A stretch of DNA of 46,247 nucleotides from Citreicella sp. C3M06. Its GTDB lineage: Bacteria > Pseudomonadota > Alphaproteobacteria > Rhodobacterales > Rhodobacteraceae. This document shows, piece by piece, positions 41,821 through 46,247 of this stretch (within the stretch, counting starts at the first letter, position 1; every line of letters begins with the position of its first letter). The stretch lies in the NCBI RefSeq assembly GCF_018860705.1, contig NZ_JAHKQA010000053.1:1-46247 (forward strand). Direction: 5' to 3'. The translations under genes and the position numbers were made by a program. The notes under the pieces are model-generated. The model was not told the DNA's origin and did not search any database. It saw only the letters and a list, made by a program, of their open reading frames with translations.

Positions 41821-42740
41821 TGCGGATTCCGCTAATCGAGCGGTTCTGGTCAGCGGCGCCGCTTCTGCTGTCGCTGGCCAGTCTTTTCTGGGCGGGGAAT
41901 TTCGTCGTTGGCCGGGCATTTGGCGGCGAGGGCACGCTCAGCCCGGTGGCGTTGGCATTCTGGCGGTGGGCGGCGGCTTTTGTGCTGGTGCTGTTGCTCG
42001 GGGGCGCGCGTGCATGGCGCGAACGCGCGGCTATTGCACGGTCGCTCCCGCTGCTGACGGCATACGCGCTCCTGTCGGTTACGCTCTACAATACATTGGT
42101 CTACGCCGGGCTGAAGTCGACGACGACGATCAACGCGCTTCTCTTGCAATCGACGATGCCGGTCATGATCCTGGTCTGCGGCGCAGCGATCTACCGAGAC
42201 CGCATTGATCTTTCACGCGCGGGAGGCGTGGTGCTCTCTCTCGCAGGGGTCCTGCTGATCCTGTCCGAGGGCGACACCGCCGGGCTCGGCGCTCTGGAGT
42301 TAGGTAGGGGTGGCGGACTTGTCCTCGCCGGAGTTGCCGCCAATGCGATATACTTTTCGACGCTCCGCAGCCGTCCCGACCTGCATCCGATGACTTTTCT
42401 CGTGGCGATCTTCGGGCTGGGGACTTTTCTGTTGCTGCCTTTCTGGATCCAAAGCGGTGCGGCAGTGCCGCAGGGGGCGGTACAGCTCGCCGGGATCGGC
42501 TACTTGGCCCTGTGTGCGTCGCTCCTGGCGCTCCTGTTCTTCAACCGCGGCATCGCCCTGATAGGTGCGGGTCGTGCGGGGGTGTTCCTGCACTTGATGC
42601 CGGTCTTCGGTAGCCTTCTGTCCATGCTGGTCCTAGACGAGCAGTTAAGGCTATTTCATGCATTTGGGTTTGCGCTTGTCTTAAGCGGCGTTTTGCTCGC
42701 GACGCGAAGCGCGAAGAAATCCAGCAGCACTGCCACGTAG
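41817..42740 (+). CDS. DMT-superfamily (EamA) transporter with an IS-derived C-terminal tail
   Basis: 307 residues and about ten membrane helices in two EamA repeats (SLFWAGNFVVGRAFGGEG; then VLAGVAANAIYFSTLRSRPD). Such proteins export amino acids or thiols such as cysteine. The natural end is near LVLSGVLLATR; the following SAKKSSSTAT is encoded by DNA that, on the other strand, belongs to an IS3 transposase fragment, so the last dozen residues and the stop codon come from the insertion. The membrane part seems complete. It is the last gene of the operon. Confidence 0.85.
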   Translation: MMRIPLIERFWSAAPLLLSLASLFWAGNFVVGRAFGGEGTLSPVALAFWRWAAAFVLVLLLGGARAWRERAAIARSLPLLTAYALLSVTLYNTLVYAGLKSTTTINALLLQSTMPVMILVCGAAIYRDRIDLSRAGGVVLSLAGVLLILSEGDTAGLGALELGRGGGLVLAGVAANAIYFSTLRSRPDLHPMTFLVAIFGLGTFLLLPFWIQSGAAVPQGAVQLAGIGYLALCASLLALLFFNRGIALIGAGRAGVFLHLMPVFGSLLSMLVLDEQLRLFHAFGFALVLSGVLLATRSAKKSSSTAT

Positions 42741-42840
42741 AGCCAGCCCTCTGCGGTCCAGACGCAGATGAAATCCGCGAGCTACTTCTGGTTCGCAGCC
42801 AAGGCCGCGAAGTCGCGACCCAGATTGTGGTGACGTGCAC
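42699..42840 (-). pseudogene. IS3-family transposase (OrfB) fragment
   Basis: Read on the minus strand it gives HNLGRDFAALAANQK-stop-LADFICV and WTAEGWLYVAVLLDFFALRV, the region around the first catalytic Asp of IS3-type OrfB. A TAG at 42782-42784 replaces the Trp normally found after NQK. Only about 45 codons remain. It abuts and overlaps the end of the EamA gene. Confidence 0.75.
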
Positions 42841-43139
42841 GGACGTGGTGCGAAAATCTGACTGATCATCGGCGGGAGCTACCCACCTGCTCTTGTGGGG
42901 TCGCCAACGTGACGGCACCTGCAAGGAGCATCGACGTCGCGTGAGTGCGATCCTGACAGAGACAGCACCAAACAGCAGGTCTGCCCACCGCGCTGAAGAA
43001 AGGCGACGCAGGATCGGGCTGATGCGAGGTTGCGGCCCGACCCGTCCGCGTTCGAGCGTTCTGCCTACGCAAGCGCCGCTCGGGTTCCAAAACGCTTGAT
43101 CAGCAAACGAAATCAACCGATTATGGCGTCGAACGGCAT
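42841..43139. other. Gap with no gene recognised
   Basis: The DNA between the IS3 fragment and the RTX gene has short frames on both strands with no recognisable product. Part may be further IS3 debris, and it may include the promoter of the RTX gene. Confidence 0.4.
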
Positions 43140-43153
43140 ACCACCTAGGTGGT
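43140..43153. repeat. 14-bp perfect palindrome upstream of the RTX gene
   Basis: ACCACCTAGGTGGT lies 52 bp before the RTX start codon. It could be an operator or a scar of an insertion; nothing else decides between these. Confidence 0.5.
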
Positions 43154-43204
43154 GTCGACTTTTACTTATGCACGGCCAAGGTTATTTCGGGAGGAGCGTT
43201 TTTC

Positions 43205-45295
43205 ATGGGCTACACGGTCTCTACCTGTCGCGACGATTATAACGAGGGCAGCTGGATCTATATACAGCTGACCTATCACTACAGCGAAGCCCCTTACCCC
43301 GAAATGATCACGCCCGACACCATCCTGGGCCCAAACTTCCCAATACTCGAATACTCCGACTACCTGCGGCTTGGTGGGTATACCGACGAGGTCAGTTTCG
43401 AAACCACAGTCCCCAAATACGGCTCGGTACGCGATCCCGACGAGGACTCCGATTGGGTTGATGGCAGCCCGGACGGCGACTGGTATGGCGATGATTATTA
43501 CATGGCCTCGATCAGACAAATTTTCCTGAGCGCGCCCGACGCTTATGTCGATTGGATCGAGAACGACGGTTATCTGAATTCTCCATATTTTGACCGCGTC
43601 GAGAGTGGCTGGCAAGCGATGTGGCTCGAACCCGAACAAGTCGGCATGATGATCGGCGGAGCGGAAATCGTTTCCCATTGCACCGATCTGACCGAGAACC
43701 CAGTCGATCTGGGAAGCTTGCCCAAGGATGAGCTGGACCTGCTGATCGACAAGGAAGTGGTGGCCGACTACATTGATACCGTCGTCATCCATCAACCCAG
43801 CCTGCTGGAACGCGGCTGGGCCTTCATCGAAGAAACAGTCGAAGGCACCGTCGATAGCATCGTTACACGGTTTGATTCCCCCGAATATCAGTGGGAAGAT
43901 ATTCCCGATCTTTATGAGGACAGCGACTGGGCTAACACGGACCCAACCGCGACCGAAGAGACCGAGGGCAGCGGACTCGAATCCTACTACGAGACGGTCA
44001 CCGATAGCGGCGCCTCCGGCCTGATGAACCTGCTCAAGGACAAGATCCGCGACGCCGGATACGCCAATCTGGCGGATCTGTTCGATAACGCGGGCGAGGC
44101 CAAAGAGTTGCATGATTTCAATCAGGATCTGATGGACGAGACCCTGCCGATGCTCGACAATTTCGAGATCGTCGACGGCGAAATGCGCAATATCGACACG
44201 CTGGAGGAGATGGAACAGAAGAACGAGTCTCTTCGTGACCGGGTGGCCGAGTATCTTGACGAGAACTTCCCCAGTCTTGGTGCTGTCTTCAAAGATCTGA
44301 CCATAAGCTCGCGCCATTCCGACGTGAGCTACGAGATGACTTTCGACTCCACCACCCTGTCATCCGGCGACAGCCATTCGAACCGAGTTAGCTTTGGCGC
44401 TCAAGACGACCTCTATGCCGGTCAGGCCGGCGATGATATCCTGCTGGGCGGGCTGGGCAGTGACACACTGAGCGGCGGCGCAGGCGATGACTGGATCGCC
44501 GGCGGAGCGCAGGCCGACCAGCTGTCGGGCAATGCCGGCGCGGATGTGCTGTCAGGCGACTATGGCAATGACACGCTCTTCGGCGGCAATGGCTACGACA
44601 CCCTCTTCGGCGGCCTAGGGGCGGACACGCTCTTCGGCGGCAATGGGAGGGACCTCGCATTCCTCGGCAATGGCAACGATATCTTCTTCGACAACTCACA
44701 AGGTGGCGCTCACGGTAGCGACACAGTGCGCGCTGGCGGCGGCAATGACACGATCGAAGGCGGCAATGGCGACGACACGTTCTTTGGTGACGGGGGTTTT
44801 GATCGCATCCAGGGACGACTTGGTAACGACCAGCTATTCGGCGGCGACAACGCAGATACGCTGTTTGGCGGCGATGGCAACGACACCGTGATCGGCGGAA
44901 ATGGGACGGATCGCGCTTTCCTCGGAAATGGCAATGACGTCTGGTTTGACAGCGATGAGGTAACGTTTGGCGACGATCTGATCTTTGGCGCTGGGGGCAA
45001 CGACACGATCCACCTCGGCGGCGGCAACGACACAGCGACGGGCGGCGCAGGGGCGGACGTCTTCATCGTCGCAGCGCAGATTAATGCCGACACGATCGCG
45101 GATTTTGGCACCGATGCAGACCGGCTGGAGATTGACGCTGGACTCTGGGGCGGAGCGCTAGACGAAGCACATCTTGATGCTCTGTCGAGCGTCGCCGACG
45201 GCAATTTGATGCTTGATTTCGGTGGTGGTAACACAATTTTGTTCGAGGGTCTTAGTTCAAATGCTGGCTTGCTGGACGACATCACATTGGTTTGA
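43205..45295 (+). CDS. RTX (hemolysin-type calcium-binding repeat) secreted protein
   Basis: 696 residues, acidic. Residues 1 to about 395 form an unrecognised domain, rich in Asp, Glu and aromatic residues, with no N-terminal signal peptide. From about 398 to 630 there are many GGxGxDxUx nonapeptides (for example LSGGAGDDWIAGG, FGGNGYDTLFGGLGADTLFG). An 86-residue spaced duplication brings back AFLGNGND. The last 60 residues (DTIADFGTDADRLEIDAG, then FEGLSSNAGLLDDITLV) look like a type I secretion signal. GGGAGGAG precedes the ATG. Export needs a HlyB/HlyD/TolC-type system, none of which is in this window. The function of the N-terminal domain is unknown. Confidence 0.9.
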   Translation: MGYTVSTCRDDYNEGSWIYIQLTYHYSEAPYPEMITPDTILGPNFPILEYSDYLRLGGYTDEVSFETTVPKYGSVRDPDEDSDWVDGSPDGDWYGDDYYMASIRQIFLSAPDAYVDWIENDGYLNSPYFDRVESGWQAMWLEPEQVGMMIGGAEIVSHCTDLTENPVDLGSLPKDELDLLIDKEVVADYIDTVVIHQPSLLERGWAFIEETVEGTVDSIVTRFDSPEYQWEDIPDLYEDSDWANTDPTATEETEGSGLESYYETVTDSGASGLMNLLKDKIRDAGYANLADLFDNAGEAKELHDFNQDLMDETLPMLDNFEIVDGEMRNIDTLEEMEQKNESLRDRVAEYLDENFPSLGAVFKDLTISSRHSDVSYEMTFDSTTLSSGDSHSNRVSFGAQDDLYAGQAGDDILLGGLGSDTLSGGAGDDWIAGGAQADQLSGNAGADVLSGDYGNDTLFGGNGYDTLFGGLGADTLFGGNGRDLAFLGNGNDIFFDNSQGGAHGSDTVRAGGGNDTIEGGNGDDTFFGDGGFDRIQGRLGNDQLFGGDNADTLFGGDGNDTVIGGNGTDRAFLGNGNDVWFDSDEVTFGDDLIFGAGGNDTIHLGGGNDTATGGAGADVFIVAAQINADTIADFGTDADRLEIDAGLWGGALDEAHLDALSSVADGNLMLDFGGGNTILFEGLSSNAGLLDDITLV

Positions 45296-45439
45296 TCCCA
45301 CGACCTGCCCCCGAAACCGCCTACCGCAATGCCGAGACTGCTCTACCTCTGAACGAACAAGCAAATGCGTAAAGTCCATTTACCCAAAGCATTGACAATC
45401 GGTATGCATCAAGATCGAGTGGTCCTTTCCTGCGGCACA
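45296..45439. other. Short gap after the RTX gene
   Basis: Nothing recognised. I see no clear stem plus T-run that would end RTX transcription. Confidence 0.35.
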
Positions 45440-45803
45440 GGTCTGCCGCCCCCTTCATTGAGATCATCGGGGAGAATCGTCAGCTCAAGAGCGAAAGATT
45501 CCGGTGCTGGGCGTTTCCCTCAATGCGCTTCGAGGATTCCCGGAAGGCTTTGATCGGTACCGCACGAATTCCGCTTCCCTGAGTGCAACTGTCAACAAGT
45601 TCTTGAAGGAAAACGGCCTCAAAGAAACCGATGGTCACACCATGTAGGGCTGCGCCACGTGTTTGAAGATCGCATGCTGGAGGCCCGTATTGACCAGTGG
45701 ATCCGTCGTGATCCTCATGGGACACGCGCTTGACGGAGTACGCTATGGTCAAGGTGGTTCGCTGACCGATGTGGCATCTGTCCGCGCGGCGATTTCGTTT
45801 TGA
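45440..45803 (+). pseudogene. Tyrosine site-specific integrase, C-terminal remnant with frameshifts
   Basis: Joining frames on the plus strand gives AAPFIEIIGENRQL, then RKIPVLGVSLNALRGFPEGF, ATVNKFLKENGLKETDGHTM, the catalytic LRHVFEDRMLEARIDQWIRR, and MGHALDGVRYGQGGSLTDVA ending RAAISF-stop at 45803. This is the C-terminal catalytic domain of a rhodobacteral phage-type integrase, with the Arg of LRH, the His of MGHAL and the Tyr of VRYG. At least three frame breaks are needed: near 45486, near 45648 where a TAG appears after HTM, and near 45693 where one extra C precedes TCATGGG. The N-terminal half is absent. Confidence 0.75.
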
Positions 45804-46023
45804 GGCCCGTTCTGGTGCTAGCAAGTAGCGCACGCGCCTGCGCCCCGTTGGCAAGGGCATCTTCTTCCTGTCGGATCTCTTCTTCGAGCCGTTCGAAAAG
45901 AGGCGCATAGACCGGATCGTCTATCAGCAAACAGACCACGACCTGCAGCGCCGTCTGGAGCCGGTTGAGGTCGTTCCCGGAATTCCGGGTCGAGGGCCTG
46001 TTTATGCGCGGATCAATGGTCAT
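45715..46023 (-). CDS. Small conserved hypothetical protein next to the integrase
   Basis: 102 residues: it begins TIDPRINRPSTRNSGNDLNR and continues LQTALQVVVCLLIDDPVYAP, FERLEEEIRQEEDALANGAQ. I recall similar short proteins in Rhodobacterales beside integrase genes, but they have no known function. It has no membrane segment; the Glu-rich middle could form a helix or coiled coil. Its 3' third overlaps the integrase remnant on the opposite strand, so the true C-terminus may be shorter. The ATG at 46023 is preferred over an upstream TTG at 46032. No clear ribosome binding site was seen. Confidence 0.55.
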   Translation of the reverse strand: MTIDPRINRPSTRNSGNDLNRLQTALQVVVCLLIDDPVYAPLFERLEEEIRQEEDALANGAQARALLASTRTGLKTKSPRGQMPHRSANHLDHSVLRQARVP

Positions 46024-46043
46024 TGTGAACAAGCATGCAAAAT

Positions 46044-46081
46044 TGACCCCGTGGTGGAGTGCGCCCTTTGGGCTGGACCAG
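46044..46081. other. Probable terminal region of the IS3 element
   Basis: TGACCCCGTGGTGGAG begins at 46044, just beyond the transposase stop, and has the look of an IS3 terminal repeat starting with TGA. The other end is outside the window, so this cannot be confirmed. Confidence 0.35.
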
Positions 46082-46247
46082 TCAGGCGGCTCGTTTTGAC
46101 CGGGGCGCGGCGTTTCTTTCTTCGAACTGGTTGGGGCTCAAGTAGCCGAGCGCAGAATGCAGCCTGGTGGAGTTGTAGACGTTGTCGATGAAGTTTGGCA
46201 AATCCGCTGCGACGTCTTCGAAGGTCGCGTATTCGGTCACATAGACC
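46082..46247 (-). CDS. IS3-family transposase OrfB, C-terminal end (cut by window edge)
   Basis: The minus strand reads [40 protein letters not shown] and [18 protein letters not shown] at 46082. [18 protein letters not shown] is the hallmark end of IS3 OrfB integrase-core proteins. Only 54 codons are visible, with no damage. The rest lies to the right of the window. Confidence 0.85.
   Translation of the reverse strand, partial: VYVTEYATFEDVAADLPNFIDNVYNSTRLHSALGYLSPNQFEERNAAPRSKRAA

Noticed and set aside
42541-43116. 191-codon minus-strand frame over the end of the EamA gene
   Set aside because: Out of frame with the IS3 transposase residues seen on that strand; no ribosome binding site or family.
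44400-45060. Possible CRISPR or tandem DNA repeat array
   Set aside because: The periodic sequence is explained by RTX nonapeptide codons; there are no constant repeats with unique spacers. No CRISPR array was seen anywhere in the window.
1-46247. tRNA or rRNA genes
   Set aside because: No cloverleaf with a conserved T-loop or rRNA-like stretch was noticed on either strand; integrase attachment to a tRNA is therefore not supported here.

Overview
The window looks like part of an extrachromosomal replicon (plasmid or chromid) of a high-GC alphaproteobacterium, most likely Rhodobacterales (Roseobacter/Paracoccus-type). The evidence is a complete repABC partition/replication cassette with two identical 16-bp palindromes around repC, TRAP/TAXI and Dpp/Rbs-type ABC transporters, decayed integrase and IS genes of kinds common in that order, and tightly overlapping ATGA-type operons. 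All identifications come from reading the sequence and remembering family motifs; no database search was run.

Layout. 1-770: decayed IS6-type transposase. 774-12874: a catabolic island with two divergent arms. The minus arm is SDR dehydrogenase, VOC protein and Lrp/AsnC regulator. The plus arm is a Dpp-type ABC importer, a class V PLP enzyme with a cysteine-desulfurase-like Cys, an FAD amine/amino-acid oxidase, an L-2-amino-thiazoline-4-carboxylate (ATC) hydrolase-like protein and an M20 amidohydrolase. 12965-17743: a graveyard of mobile and broken genes: scpB and DUF1403 remnants, a Tn5053/Tn7-like element reduced to tniB-tniQ plus one end with four repeats, an IS5 transposase fragment fused to the last codons of tniA, and a dppC/dppD remnant. 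17704-21105: repC, repB and repA on the minus strand with a probable antisense ctRNA and parS-like sites. 21566-23171: a hipBA-type toxin-antitoxin pair with palindromic operators.

23207-29863 (minus strand) is a pentose operon: DeoR regulator, Rbs-like ABC transporter, L-ribulose-5-phosphate 4-epimerase and ribulokinase, without an isomerase. 30601-42740 (plus strand) is an eleven-gene run: C-S lyase, TAXI-TRAP importer, Asp/Glu racemase-family protein, a three-part amino-acid/opine-type oxidase, GntR/FCD regulator, cytoplasmic BisC-type molybdoenzyme, RidA and EamA exporter. I read it as an uncharacterised catabolic unit for a sulfur (or N-/S-oxide) amino acid. 42700-46247 holds an IS3 fragment, a secreted RTX-repeat protein without its own type I secretion genes, a frameshifted tyrosine integrase, a small conserved hypothetical protein, and the C-terminus of an IS3 transposase at the window edge.

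The two best candidates for undescribed biology are the ATC-hydrolase/desulfurase-like island and the C-S lyase/BisC/oxidase operon. Both end in chemistry expected to handle cysteine-like carbon-sulfur compounds. Their substrates cannot be decided from sequence alone.
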